A stretch of DNA of 20,731 nt from a virus. A program made the translations under genes and the position numbers. Of the stretch, positions 12,238 to 20,487 are shown piece after piece (positions within the stretch are counted from its first letter, which is position 1; every line of letters begins with the position of its first letter). The notes under the pieces were generated by a model. That model ran no database searches. It was given only the letters and a program-made list of their open reading frames with translations, and had not been told where the DNA came from. The stretch is from positions 1 to 20,731 of the IMG/VR virus record IMGVR_UViG_3300048028_000291. One strand, written 5' to 3'.

Positions 12238-13944
12238 TTAGCCGCCCTCTATGCTTGCTGCTGAACCAATAAGTTGCCTAATGTCTTGGTCTGTTATGTT
12301 TATTTTTTGCTTAGGTTTTGCGCCTAACATAATTGTTTCTCTAATTCTGTTTACCGTTGATTTAGCTAAAGCATCACCAGCAGCTTTTGCTCCAAACCCA
12401 GCGGCTGTTCCTACAATAAAAGCAGGGTTTGTTGCTATTGCAGCAATATTTAAGGCCTGCATAAGGCCATTTCCAGTGGGAGATAGTTTACCAATTAATC
12501 TCAATGCATTGTCGGAAAGCCTGCCCATAACAAAAGCTTCCATCATTTCCAGTTCTGGGTCATCGAACTGATCTCTCATTCTTTTATTTTGCAATATTTG
12601 CTTTGCTGCTTGCCTGTATGAATTTACAATATTACCGCCAGCCCCTTGAGCAGCCGCAGTAAGCTCAGCTTTTCCTGCTGTTCCCATAACTTCTTCAAAA
12701 AGCTCTACTTTTTTAAGCCTTCTGTAGTCACTTCTTGCTGCTTTAATTAAGCTTTCAAGGGTTTCTCTTTTGGTGCTTGGCGTAGACCCAAATTTAATTG
12801 GCAAATTATTAGGGTTTATATTATCAACTGGCGTCTTCATTATAACATCATCAATCTGATCTTTTAAAAATCCGACTCTTGGGTCATAGCCACTTTTTCT
12901 ATGAAGATCACCTAAGCCAGACCTTAGACTATCTAATTGAGCTAAATTAAATTTTTTACCAGTGTGCTTAATTATTGCCTGCCTTGCCGCATCGACATAC
13001 TCACTACCAGCAAGCCTTGGGGTGTAAGCCATAAACAATCTTTCACCCTCTCCAGAGAACGCGCTGTCTTCAACTTTTTTTACAACATCACTCATATTTA
13101 TAAATTTGCCACCATCAGTAGCTTTAGCAACTGCATCATCAAACGCTTTATAAGATACTCTGGACGCATCTCTAGCTGTTTCTAAAGCAGGCTTTTCCAT
13201 AGCTCTCTTTTGAAAAGCTGCTAATGTTTTGTTTTTAGCACCTGTTGCCGCAACAGGTGCTAGAAAAGCACCAATAACCCTTGCATACGGCTCCGCTGCT
13301 GTTCCTTCAGTCATCTGCCCAGCAAGCTCACTGCCTGACCCAGCCACAACTGATGTTTTCCCAGTTTGAAGCGCCCCACCAAGACCCTTGCCAACACCTA
13401 AATCTTGAACACGCTGGCCTACTTTCTCCAAGCCCTCGCCAATAGCTTGCTGCGTTGTTGTGATTGGAACATCATCTGCAAGCGCAGGAAGGGTTGATCT
13501 ATTTTTTGCTAATGCTTTTCCTGCAATCTTAGCTGCCTTGCCAGCCGCACCAAAAGCTCCTGCGCCACCAGCAAATTCGCCTATAGTGCCTGCATATCTT
13601 CCTGCTGTTGTCTTGGCCTCATAATCATCAAGAGATGTTAGACCACTTAAAGCCCTTCCTGTGGCTGTATCTAAAACAGGAATATTATAATCATCATCCG
13701 CAAGGCCGACAGCTTGTAAACCCTCCTGCCCCAATCTAGCAACGCCTCTTGCAGCCATTTCGGGCAAAGCCGCTAAACCTATGCCACCCCTGACCGCACC
13801 ACTGCCAAGTGATTTTAATGAATCCTCTACAACGCCAACATCCTCACCTAACATCTTCATAAGCGCTGCGTGAGCGCCTTGAGCGTTATCGCCACTTACT
13901 CTATATTTTTTACCGTCTGGTGATGTAATATTAAATGTTGGCAT
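12238..13944 (-). CDS. Large Ala/Gly-rich virion protein, probable internal ejection protein
   Basis: A 568-residue protein. The first 33 residues (MPTFNITSPDGKKYRVSGDN, then QGAHAALMKML) are a short motif found at the N-terminus of many phage internal or lytic virion proteins. Next come long Ala/Gly-rich helical stretches (FAGGAGAFGAAGKAAKIAGK), a charged helical middle (residues about 250-450) and a hydrophobic stretch near 495-525 (ALNIAAIATNPAFIVGTAAG) that could enter membrane. It follows the next upstream gene by 8 bases. Such composition and position next to the portal fit proteins ejected with DNA to build a trans-envelope conduit, like P22 gp16/gp20. No lysozyme or transglycosylase active site is visible. 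Confidence 0.65.
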   Translation of the reverse strand: MPTFNITSPDGKKYRVSGDNAQGAHAALMKMLGEDVGVVEDSLKSLGSGAVRGGIGLAALPEMAARGVARLGQEGLQAVGLADDDYNIPVLDTATGRALSGLTSLDDYEAKTTAGRYAGTIGEFAGGAGAFGAAGKAAKIAGKALAKNRSTLPALADDVPITTTQQAIGEGLEKVGQRVQDLGVGKGLGGALQTGKTSVVAGSGSELAGQMTEGTAAEPYARVIGAFLAPVAATGAKNKTLAAFQKRAMEKPALETARDASRVSYKAFDDAVAKATDGGKFINMSDVVKKVEDSAFSGEGERLFMAYTPRLAGSEYVDAARQAIIKHTGKKFNLAQLDSLRSGLGDLHRKSGYDPRVGFLKDQIDDVIMKTPVDNINPNNLPIKFGSTPSTKRETLESLIKAARSDYRRLKKVELFEEVMGTAGKAELTAAAQGAGGNIVNSYRQAAKQILQNKRMRDQFDDPELEMMEAFVMGRLSDNALRLIGKLSPTGNGLMQALNIAAIATNPAFIVGTAAGFGAKAAGDALAKSTVNRIRETIMLGAKPKQKINITDQDIRQLIGSAASIEGG

Positions 13945-13952
13945 TTATCTGC

Positions 13953-15140
13953 TTACTCCATCTCAATGGTATATCCGTCTATGACGGTCGCGTTAGAGTT
14001 TCCTTCCTGACCTGTCTCAACATCATTACCTAAAATCATGTTAACTTCCGCTTCAGAAAAGAAATCATAGGGCGTTACCACTTTGTTTGTAAATTTATTT
14101 TTAAGACCTTTTTCATTATCAACAATTGCAGCATCAATTATTCTTTTCATTGAGGTAATGTATTCACGCTTAACTCTTTGAAGATTTCCAACCACAATTT
14201 CCCTATCTTGGGTTATATCTAAGCTACCCATTGTCGCCCTTAGTGCTTCAAGTTCCTGAACAGCTACCTGACCAAGTGCGCCACCAGTTGGGCTTTCATC
14301 TCTCATTCTTTGCAATCTATCAAAACCAATTGTAGCTGAAACTGTTTCAATTGTTTTGGATAAGTTTCTAGCCTCTGTGCCGCCTACGTTTTGAAGAAGT
14401 TGACCCCTAAGACCTGTAGCCATTTTTGTTCCCATAGCTATTTCAATAGCTCTATCAATGTTTTCTAGAACTAGCCTTCCAGACCTTGATTGATTAGTAA
14501 ATTTTTCAATCCTTGCCTGATCTTCTTTTCCTGCTGTTTCCTCCTGCTTACCACCCTCAATATTGACAAGTTTTACATTTTGGAATTGACCCATTTCGTC
14601 ATATACAAACTCATAATCTTGCCCAGCAGGCGGCTTAGTGAGTGTTTTTCGATACTCAGCTTCAAAGCTGTTATCAATCTTGCCTGTAAGCATAAATCTT
14701 TCAAACTCAGTAGTTTTGGGAACAAGTCCTGCGGCAATAGCATTTTTATATCTAGTAGTACCTGTACCGCCAGACCTAAGCTCTGCAAGCTTTACATCTC
14801 TACTATACTTTAGATCAGCCGCTGTTCTTGCACGATCAGAAGCTCTTTGCTCCGCTTGCATATTAAACATCAAACTGTAAGCGTCTTTTGCACCTAAACC
14901 GCCTGTCTGAACCATTGACGCCAATCTATCCATGTCGGGTGTGCCGTAACTTTTCAAAAGCTCTACAGTTTTATTCCTGCCTTTTCTTGCAGTTTGCTGC
15001 TGCATGACGTTTTGCAAATCAGCGTTTAATTGCTGATCTGGAAAAGTTCTAAGCGTATTAAACCCTTTAGCAAAGGCTGCTGCTACAGGTCTAAAATCAC
15101 GGTCATCGTCTTGTGAAAGATTAAAAGCATTTGGTAGCAT
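13953..15140 (-). CDS. Probable internal virion/ejection protein
   Basis: A 395-residue, largely helical, charged protein. A Gln-rich region at 40-52 and a long helix near 85-122 (MFNMQAEQRASDRARTAADL) precede a small beta segment (QDYEFVYDEMGQFQNVKLVN, 174-193). The stretch at 275-308, with RMRDESPTGGALGQV and a GSLD end, is a motif I have seen repeatedly in phage virion proteins near ejection genes. The gene has GAGGTGAT before its ATG and lies 8 bases after the preceding stop. A role inside the capsid, with its large neighbour, is the best guess; direct evidence of function is absent. Confidence 0.6.
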   Translation of the reverse strand: MLPNAFNLSQDDDRDFRPVAAAFAKGFNTLRTFPDQQLNADLQNVMQQQTARKGRNKTVELLKSYGTPDMDRLASMVQTGGLGAKDAYSLMFNMQAEQRASDRARTAADLKYSRDVKLAELRSGGTGTTRYKNAIAAGLVPKTTEFERFMLTGKIDNSFEAEYRKTLTKPPAGQDYEFVYDEMGQFQNVKLVNIEGGKQEETAGKEDQARIEKFTNQSRSGRLVLENIDRAIEIAMGTKMATGLRGQLLQNVGGTEARNLSKTIETVSATIGFDRLQRMRDESPTGGALGQVAVQELEALRATMGSLDITQDREIVVGNLQRVKREYITSMKRIIDAAIVDNEKGLKNKFTNKVVTPYDFFSEAEVNMILGNDVETGQEGNSNATVIDGYTIEME

Positions 15141-15148
15141 ATATCACC

Positions 15149-15784
15149 TCAAAATCCTGGCATACCAGTATATATTTGTGCGCCAGCGGTTAAATAATCC
15201 ATTATTCCTAATTGTCTGTCTGTTGTTTTTGTTTCGGAAAGTGGAGTAGCCCCAAGAGCCGCAAGCGGAAGACCAAGCTTATTTGTCGGAGCATCTGCAT
15301 ACTGCTGATACTGGCCTTTAGCAGCATCTATTAAGCTTTGCATCATTGCTTGCTGCATTTGCCCTTGTTGCAACTGTTGCTGGTTAATAGCTTGGCCCAT
15401 GTTAAAGGCTTGAGAGCCTACGCCCTGCAAACCTTGCGCTGATCTAAATGCGTTATTCATAGCATTATCAAAGCCTTGCTGACGCAATGCACCAACCTTA
15501 TCTAAAGCCTGCTGCTGAAAGCCTTTCAGCGTCTCAGCTTCCATAATACCTTGCCTAGAACCACCATAAGCGCCTGCTCCTTGTGCCTGCGCCCCAACTT
15601 GGTTTAATCCCATCTGAGCCGCGCTGCCTACATCTCTTAATGTTTTATCAACAACATTTTGATTAAATGGGTTCATAAATTGGTTTACATTTGGATTAGC
15701 AAAGCCTTGTCCTGCCTGCATCGTTGCTTGAGCCGCGCCCTGATAAGGGTTCATTGTCATTGCTGGATTTGCTGCTGCGCCCAT
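15149..15784 (-). CDS. Gln/Ala/Gly-rich ejection-like virion protein, C-terminal partner
   Basis: A 211-residue protein with NPFNQNVVDKTLRDVGSAAQ and GAQAQGAGAYGGSRQGIMEA (about 38-85). This is a recurrent signature in podovirus and siphovirus virion proteins thought to be delivered with DNA. The remainder is Gln-rich helix (QQQLQQGQMQQAMMQSLID) and a hydrophobic, possibly membrane-active end (GIMDYLTAGAQIYTGMPGF). In many phages this signature sits in the second half of one longer protein whose first half looks like the product of the gene before it. Here the two are separate, with 1 base between stop and ATG, and GAGGGG before the ATG, so they are likely coupled and equimolar. Confidence 0.68.
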   Translation of the reverse strand: MGAAANPAMTMNPYQGAAQATMQAGQGFANPNVNQFMNPFNQNVVDKTLRDVGSAAQMGLNQVGAQAQGAGAYGGSRQGIMEAETLKGFQQQALDKVGALRQQGFDNAMNNAFRSAQGLQGVGSQAFNMGQAINQQQLQQGQMQQAMMQSLIDAAKGQYQQYADAPTNKLGLPLAALGATPLSETKTTDRQLGIMDYLTAGAQIYTGMPGF

Positions 15785-15785
15785 G

Positions 15786-16280
15786 TTACTTACCCCTCGT
15801 CATAGTATTTCTTGATATAGGTTGCACTCCTAATGGTGAGCGCGGTGAATACTCAACAGGAGTAAAGCTTTCTGCGCTACCCATTGGAGCAGCGTTACTG
15901 CCTGCTTCGCCAGTTTGAGGATTCATAAAAAATGTATCCATGTATTGACTTTGCGCTGGTCTAAACTGAGCTAAGTTTTCTACAGATTGCTCAAACATAG
16001 GAGCAGAAGAATACCCCATACCGCCACCAGCAAACTGTGTTGCTTCTGGCATATACTGCCCTGCGCCTGCATTCATACCAAAAGCTGATGCTGCGTTTTG
16101 AGTGTTTTGAAAAGCAGCGTCTTGCATTGGAGTAACAGCGGCAAGGTCTGGGCCATAATAAGGTGTATACCCTATGTTAGATATTTTATCAGCAAGTCCT
16201 AAATTAGATTTTGCAGCGTCCTCAATATACGCTGGCACTTCTGTTGATACACTGCTGCTTCCGCCTTTACCACCACTCAT
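15786..16280 (-). CDS. Ejection-like virion protein, N-terminal partner
   Basis: A 164-residue protein. It starts with a Gly/Ser-rich tail (MSGGKGGSSSVSTEVPAYIE), followed by DAAKSNLGLADKISNIGYTP and YYGPDLAAVTPMQDAAFQNT, a pattern typical of the N-terminal half of phage internal virion proteins. It then becomes low complexity (Gly, Ala, Met, Phe, Gln). The ATG at 16280 is chosen over 16325 because AAGGAG lies 7 bases upstream and the longer version would run deep into the GNAT-like gene. The stop of that gene and this ATG are separated by one base. Confidence 0.65.
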   Translation of the reverse strand: MSGGKGGSSSVSTEVPAYIEDAAKSNLGLADKISNIGYTPYYGPDLAAVTPMQDAAFQNTQNAASAFGMNAGAGQYMPEATQFAGGGMGYSSAPMFEQSVENLAQFRPAQSQYMDTFFMNPQTGEAGSNAAPMGSAESFTPVEYSPRSPLGVQPISRNTMTRGK

Positions 16281-16281
16281 C

Positions 16282-16656
16282 TTATATCTCCTTTTGAAAT
16301 GAAGCGTGCAATGGCTTCCAACCATGCGCCTTCAAAGGTTTTTTCCATCCAAAACGACCTGTAATCGTCAAAGCCTCACACCCATAGCTCTTTGCCCAAT
16401 CTGTAACATCATTGTGCATATCTAACAACTGATCTAGCTCACCACCGCCTAAAAACACGTTCAACGCCTTTTTTCTAGGATATATCACAATTTCTGTAAC
16501 AATGCACCCCCTTGGGCTAGGCCACAACTGCATACTTCCATCAAGTATACCTTTTGACACATCCTCAAAGCTATGTGTACCACCAGAATACTCCAAAGCC
16601 GCCTCTATCCAAGGGCGGCATCTTTCTAATTCATTTACTTGTGTATCTTTAGGCAT
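16282..16656 (-). CDS. GNAT-fold phage protein (acetyltransferase-like)
   Basis: A 124-residue protein with WIEAALEYSGGTHSFEDVSK, SMQLWPSPRGCIVTEIVIYP, RKKALNVFLGGG and a C-terminal WAKSYGCEALTITGRFGWKK. This is the conserved pattern of a GNAT-like protein that many podoviruses carry among their tail genes. The classical acetyl-CoA loop (Q/R-x-x-G-x-G/A) is not clearly present; LGGGELDQLL may occupy its place. Activity is therefore doubtful, and it may be a structural or assembly factor that kept the fold. It starts directly at the preceding stop (TAAATG) and ends one base before the next start. Function in this phage group is unknown. Confidence 0.75.
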   Translation of the reverse strand: MPKDTQVNELERCRPWIEAALEYSGGTHSFEDVSKGILDGSMQLWPSPRGCIVTEIVIYPRKKALNVFLGGGELDQLLDMHNDVTDWAKSYGCEALTITGRFGWKKPLKAHGWKPLHASFQKEI

Positions 16657-17004
16657 TTAATATGTAGACAATGCTACCCTCTTCCAAATTGCTGTACTGC
16701 CATCATGTGCAGCAGTACAAATATAAATATAAGACGCATCCCAAGCTATCATGCCAGCCCCATCGCCAGCCGCGCCGACACTTGAACTAGGTGTGGTTTG
16801 CTTCATAGCAACTTGCTTAAATGCGTTCTGCGCTGAAACGACAGGATAATTGTTTTGCTCATCCCATAAAAAAATTCCATTATCGGCTGGAACATCATCA
16901 GACTGTTTAAAGAACAACTTACCTAAATTTCTGCTAAGAAAAAGATTAAGCTCCCTGCCCCATTGACGAATGTCTGTACCTATAACTGGTGGAGTAACTG
17001 GCAT
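16657..17004 (-). CDS. Small tail-associated protein
   Basis: A 115-residue protein. An N-terminal segment (VTPPVIGTDIRQWGRELNLF, then LSRNLGKLFFK) leads to a C-terminal beta segment GAGMIAWDASYIYICTAAHD ending STAIWKRVALSTY. The latter is a motif shared by many phage fiber and tail proteins (a small trimer-forming or attachment module). It starts 1 base after the tail hub gene stop. It probably connects or decorates the tail; no exact counterpart is named. Confidence 0.62.
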   Translation of the reverse strand: MPVTPPVIGTDIRQWGRELNLFLSRNLGKLFFKQSDDVPADNGIFLWDEQNNYPVVSAQNAFKQVAMKQTTPSSSVGAAGDGAGMIAWDASYIYICTAAHDGSTAIWKRVALSTY

Positions 17005-17005
17005 A

Positions 17006-18835
17006 TTATCTAGTACCCCCAGCCCTTGTTTCTAAGCGCATAGTACCAACACGCCATTTTGCAGCTTTAGTTCCATCTACCCTCATTCGTATTTGCCTAC
17101 CACTAAACCTAGCGTCTGTAGGGTTTGCAGGAGCAAATGGTCCATGTGATGTTTCTGTATCGTTAGGGTGATACCTTGTTTTAAAAGTCATGTTTACATC
17201 ACCTTGCGTAAGCTCATCAGGTATAACTGATGTAACGTACATAATATTATCACCGTTACCTATAGATACAGGGCCAGTTTCGCAAAAAACAGAACCGCTA
17301 TCATAATTTAAACCCTGTTCGTGGTTCCAAACTAAAACAGGCTCTATCACGTTTGCTGTTCCACCCATTCCGCTATGGTTACTGCAATAATAATAAAGTG
17401 TTGAAGGAGTGCTATCTGTTACGGTTATTTCTGTATAGGCTCCTGCATTTCCTGCCGAACCTGTTGTGACAACATTTGTTGAATAAGCCGACCCACCGCC
17501 ATGCGTTCCATTAGATGTTGTAGAAAATTGAAACGGATGATTTATATTTGATGCGTCTGATTGGTCAAAACGATATACGCCACCTTTTTTTAATGTTATC
17601 GTAGGAGCCGCACCAGAATGGTCTGATATGAAATACTTATTTCCACCACCACTTGCAGCTACAGTTACATTATAAGTTATATTCTCAGCATTTTCGCCGC
17701 TTAAAACTGGCGTTCTGAATACACCCCTAGAAACCCCACCAGTTCTTGATAAATTGCCAATTAACCAATGGTTCTCAAGCAAATCAAATGCAACGTATCT
17801 ATCTATCTCTAAGCTACTTGATGATGGGTAAAACCACCAAACTTCACTAAACTCTGTATTGCTAAACGCCCATATTTTAGATTGTTGGTTAACATTTATA
17901 TCGTCAAAAACGTAGTCGTGAACTTCGCAAGGTATTTCTCTAACAGAGTTACCATCAAAACCAAAGAAGCCTTTTTGCCCCATCCAGAAAGAACCCATGT
18001 CTGTATCAACAGCCGACATACGAGAAACTGCTCCGCAAGAAGTTCCAACCCTATTAAATCCATAAACGTAGGGCGGTCCAAGGTATTTTGCAGAAAACGC
18101 ATCACTATCAGTAATTATAAGCGTCTGGCCTCTTGTCTTTAAACCTTGCATAATTTGACCAGTAGTTTGCAGTAAAATATCTCCTGCCTCATTGGTTGCC
18201 GCTGGCGTCCAGACTGTATTGTTTTCTTTGTCGCACCATTGTACTTTTCTAGGATCGCCTCCTGCGCCTAAACAAAATATAAATCTTTCCTCAGTTACAA
18301 CTAATCCAAGATTGTTTGTCGGAGCATTTGCGACAGGTGCAGCAACAGCGCTGGAACCAAGTTGCCACTCTACCAATGTACCAGTGTCGTAATGAACACC
18401 GACTAAATACTGCCCAAAGTTATCTAACGACCATGATGTTGCTTCAGAGTATGTGCCAGTAGCAGGGCGTTGTGTTCCAAAATATCCAGTACCGTAAAAG
18501 CCACCACCAAAACCTAAATTTAACCCTGCATCTTCGCGCCCAGTAGACATAGACGTTGGCGTAATATCGTAGGTTGTACCCGAACCTGTCATGGCTGTTA
18601 ATTCGTTATGAGATCCTGCCGCAAAGTATGCCGTTCCATTATTGCTTTCCCAAGCGTGTGCGCCTCTAATTGGGTTTGCACAAAACCCTTTTTTAAAATT
18701 TTGCCACCCCCCAATAGGCCGAAGAGAACCATCACGCCACCTTACTAAGCTACCGTCACGCCATCTATTAGAAGCGTCAAACTCTGTTCCGTTTCGGTAA
18801 AATCCTGCTTTTAAATCTAATGGTACTAAAGGCAT
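17006..18835 (-). CDS. Tail hub/nozzle-like protein with inserted cupredoxin domain
   Basis: A 609-residue protein with the N-terminus MPLVPLDLKAGFYRNGTEFD, RWRDGSLVRWRDGS and IGGWQ, typical of podovirus tail proteins next to the portal-proximal fibers. Residues about 50-370 read as a repeated beta structure resembling a propeller (PIRGAHAWESNNGTAYFAAG, VTEERFIFCLGAGGD, FWMGQKGFFGFDG), as in T7 gp12 or P22 gp10. Residues about 384-497 interrupt it with a cupredoxin-like domain carrying His433, Cys484, His487 and Met490; the tail fold resumes at VLVWNHEQGLNYDSGS and runs to the end. The ATG at 18835 is chosen, one base after the fiber stop; the frame is open to 18976 but that region codes for the fiber. 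Tail role is well supported; exact position in the tail is inferred. Confidence 0.75.
   Translation of the reverse strand: MPLVPLDLKAGFYRNGTEFDASNRWRDGSLVRWRDGSLRPIGGWQNFKKGFCANPIRGAHAWESNNGTAYFAAGSHNELTAMTGSGTTYDITPTSMSTGREDAGLNLGFGGGFYGTGYFGTQRPATGTYSEATSWSLDNFGQYLVGVHYDTGTLVEWQLGSSAVAAPVANAPTNNLGLVVTEERFIFCLGAGGDPRKVQWCDKENNTVWTPAATNEAGDILLQTTGQIMQGLKTRGQTLIITDSDAFSAKYLGPPYVYGFNRVGTSCGAVSRMSAVDTDMGSFWMGQKGFFGFDGNSVREIPCEVHDYVFDDINVNQQSKIWAFSNTEFSEVWWFYPSSSSLEIDRYVAFDLLENHWLIGNLSRTGGVSRGVFRTPVLSGENAENITYNVTVAASGGGNKYFISDHSGAAPTITLKKGGVYRFDQSDASNINHPFQFSTTSNGTHGGGSAYSTNVVTTGSAGNAGAYTEITVTDSTPSTLYYYCSNHSGMGGTANVIEPVLVWNHEQGLNYDSGSVFCETGPVSIGNGDNIMYVTSVIPDELTQGDVNMTFKTRYHPNDTETSHGPFAPANPTDARFSGRQIRMRVDGTKAAKWRVGTMRLETRAGGTR
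17345..17686 (-). other. Cupredoxin-like domain inserted in the tail protein
   Basis: Residues about 384-497 of the tail protein. It begins NITYNVTVAASGGGNKYFIS, passes TITLKKGGVYRFDQSD, NHPFQFST and GTHGGGSAYSTN, and ends TLYYYCSNHSGMGG. The Cys484-x2-His487-x2-Met490 set with upstream His433 is the ligand pattern of type 1 copper sites in plastocyanin-like proteins. The domain has clear edges, with Glu/Asn-rich and Pro joints. Copper binding itself is inferred from the ligands only. Confidence 0.7.
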
Positions 18836-18836
18836 A

Positions 18837-19652
18837 TTATTTCCAATGTGCAGCAGATAATTGCATGATTGCTGACCCTGAAACAACATTGCTTGCAGGG
18901 CTATTTTGGTCACATAAATAACTTGTCGTTCCTGTTGATGTACTTTCATCTTTCCAACAAAAATGATTAGTGGCACTTTCTAAATCTTGCTGTACTATTT
19001 GGTCTGAATTGCTGACTGTTACTGACCCAGCTGGATTAGTATCCTCAGTTATTCCAGAACCAATAGTCACTCCGTTGTATTGTGTTGAAAGCGAAATGGT
19101 TTTTGAAAAACTTGTATTATCTGTATTTTGCGCTGTAGCTGTAGCTGTAGGTGTAGAACTATTATAACCTGTTATTTCCCAAACATGAGTAACCGATCTA
19201 CCGCTACCACCGTTACCAGTTATTTGGGTAGAGCCAGAAGCAGAGGTAACTAAATAATAAACTGCCGATGTAAGCCCTGCGCCCCAAACGCCACCAGTAG
19301 GCGCTGTATCCATTTTTGCGGCAAGCGTAGCACTAACACCGCCCACATTAACAAAAGTATTGTTGCCCCCTGCCAGTTGACAAGTAACCACAACTAATTT
19401 TGAACCAGAACTTAAAGTAACATTTCCTGTTGGAAACCCATTACCAGTTGTAAGCGTTCGCCCCTTATAAACAGCGACAGGGGAAGCAGCAGAAACACCA
19501 TAGTAGTCATTAAATCTGTTTTCTGCGTTTGAACTTTTGCCAATCATATCACGAATATCAACATCGTTTATTGCAGCTTGTGAACCGCTACCGCCTCCTG
19601 CTTCAACGTGTATTTGATCTATTGTTATCTGACCGCTACTTGGCAGAGGCAT
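18837..19652 (-). CDS. Tail fiber/receptor-binding protein
   Basis: A 271-residue protein. Residues 1-52 (PLPSSGQITIDQIHVEAGGG, then NRFNDYYG) are the common attachment module of marine phage fiber proteins. The rest is Ser/Thr/Gly/Asn-rich beta structure, typical of a receptor-binding head (TGNVTLSSGSKLVVVTCQLA, VWEITGYNSSTPTATATAQN). Two Cys near the C-terminus (HFCWKD and YLCDQ) might form a disulfide or metal site. The start overlaps the end of the S74 gene by 17 bases in another frame, with GAGGAA 7 bases before the ATG. It probably determines host range together with the neighbouring fibers. Confidence 0.75.
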   Translation of the reverse strand: MPLPSSGQITIDQIHVEAGGGSGSQAAINDVDIRDMIGKSSNAENRFNDYYGVSAASPVAVYKGRTLTTGNGFPTGNVTLSSGSKLVVVTCQLAGGNNTFVNVGGVSATLAAKMDTAPTGGVWGAGLTSAVYYLVTSASGSTQITGNGGSGRSVTHVWEITGYNSSTPTATATAQNTDNTSFSKTISLSTQYNGVTIGSGITEDTNPAGSVTVSNSDQIVQQDLESATNHFCWKDESTSTGTTSYLCDQNSPASNVVSGSAIMQLSAAHWK

Positions 19653-20487
19653 TTTTTAGTTCCTCAATTTCTGCTTTTAATTCTTTAATAGCTTCTATTA
19701 ATAAACCATGAATTTGGTCATATTGCACCGTTTTGTATTCGACACCTTCTTGACCAGTGAAAGCTAAATTTTTAGTTTCTACCGCAGAAGGTAAAATTGC
19801 TTCGATTTCTTGCGCTATAACCCCTGCGCTTTTCTTTCCATCTTCGTTATAAGTAAATGTATAACCGTTAATTTGACAAACTTTATCCAACGCATTGTCA
19901 ATTTTATTAATGTCATGCTTTAAGCGTTGATCTGAAATAGTAGTAGAATAACCAATAATATTTGCGTCAACGTGCAAGTCACCACCGTCTGTGAGCCGCA
20001 TATCTTCGGCACCATTTGTGTAAAAACGCAAACCATTGTTTGTATCATATTCAATAAAATCGTTTGAATTTCCAGTGTATACAAGTGTATTGCTGTTTAT
20101 TCTCATATCGGTTTTAAGGGAAAATTCTAAATCATAAGGGTCTGCATCTGAACCTGTTGAGGTATCAGTCCAGTTTATATCAATGCCATGTCCTTCAACA
20201 AATTTTACTTCTTTACCTTCGGTAATAGTTACTTCTGTTCCATCACCATCCTCTAAAACAAAACTTTGCATAACGGTTTGTGAAGTGTCTAACGTAGCTA
20301 ATAAATCTAAATCTGCCGCCGTTACACTGCTTGAAGAGCCATTAATTGTGACAGTTGTTAGGTTTGGGGCAACAGTGCCTGTCGTTCCATTAGCGGCGTT
20401 TACAATAACATCTAATGCGTCATTGATGGTTTGACCCCACGTTCCCTCACTACCCCCAATAGTTGGTTTTGAAATACTAATCGCCAT
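19636..20487 (-). CDS. Tail fiber/spike protein with C-terminal S74 self-cleaving chaperone
   Basis: A 283-residue protein. Residues 1-70 (ISISKPTIGGSEGTWGQTIN region) are the attachment part common to marine phage fibers. The middle (about 70-180) is a beta-helix-like shaft with TNGAEDMRLTDGGDLHVDAN. Residues 181-283 form an intramolecular chaperone of the peptidase S74 family, with the cleavage motif SDQRLKHDI. Ser185 and Lys190 are in place as the catalytic dyad, followed by YTFTYNEDGKKSAGVIAQEI and a C-terminal coiled coil (LLIEAIKELKAEIEELKN). The chaperone trimerises the fiber and then cuts itself off. AGGAG precedes the ATG. The S74 assignment is very secure. Confidence 0.9.
   Translation of the reverse strand: MAISISKPTIGGSEGTWGQTINDALDVIVNAANGTTGTVAPNLTTVTINGSSSSVTAADLDLLATLDTSQTVMQSFVLEDGDGTEVTITEGKEVKFVEGHGIDINWTDTSTGSDADPYDLEFSLKTDMRINSNTLVYTGNSNDFIEYDTNNGLRFYTNGAEDMRLTDGGDLHVDANIIGYSTTISDQRLKHDINKIDNALDKVCQINGYTFTYNEDGKKSAGVIAQEIEAILPSAVETKNLAFTGQEGVEYKTVQYDQIHGLLIEAIKELKAEIEELKNASAK

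Noticed and set aside
12251-12571. 106-codon rightward frame with hydrophobic stretches
   Set aside because: It is antisense to the Ala/Gly-rich end of the ejection-like gene; antisense of Ala/Gly codons often reads as hydrophobic protein.
15282-18327. 13-base repeat TTTGTCGGAGCAT at 15282-15294 and 18315-18327
   Set aside because: Both copies encode the same short peptide APTN inside unrelated proteins; two copies only and no wider similarity, so most likely chance.
18736-18777. Tandem WRDGSL repeat near the start of the tail hub protein
   Set aside because: A related W-D-G-x-L-V-R-W-R-x-G-x-L pattern is usual in this protein family, so it is not a recent duplication.
18836-18976. 47-codon N-terminal extension of the tail hub gene
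   Set aside because: It overlaps the fiber gene end in another frame and lacks similarity; the ATG at 18835, one base after the fiber stop, begins the typical MPLVPLDL start.
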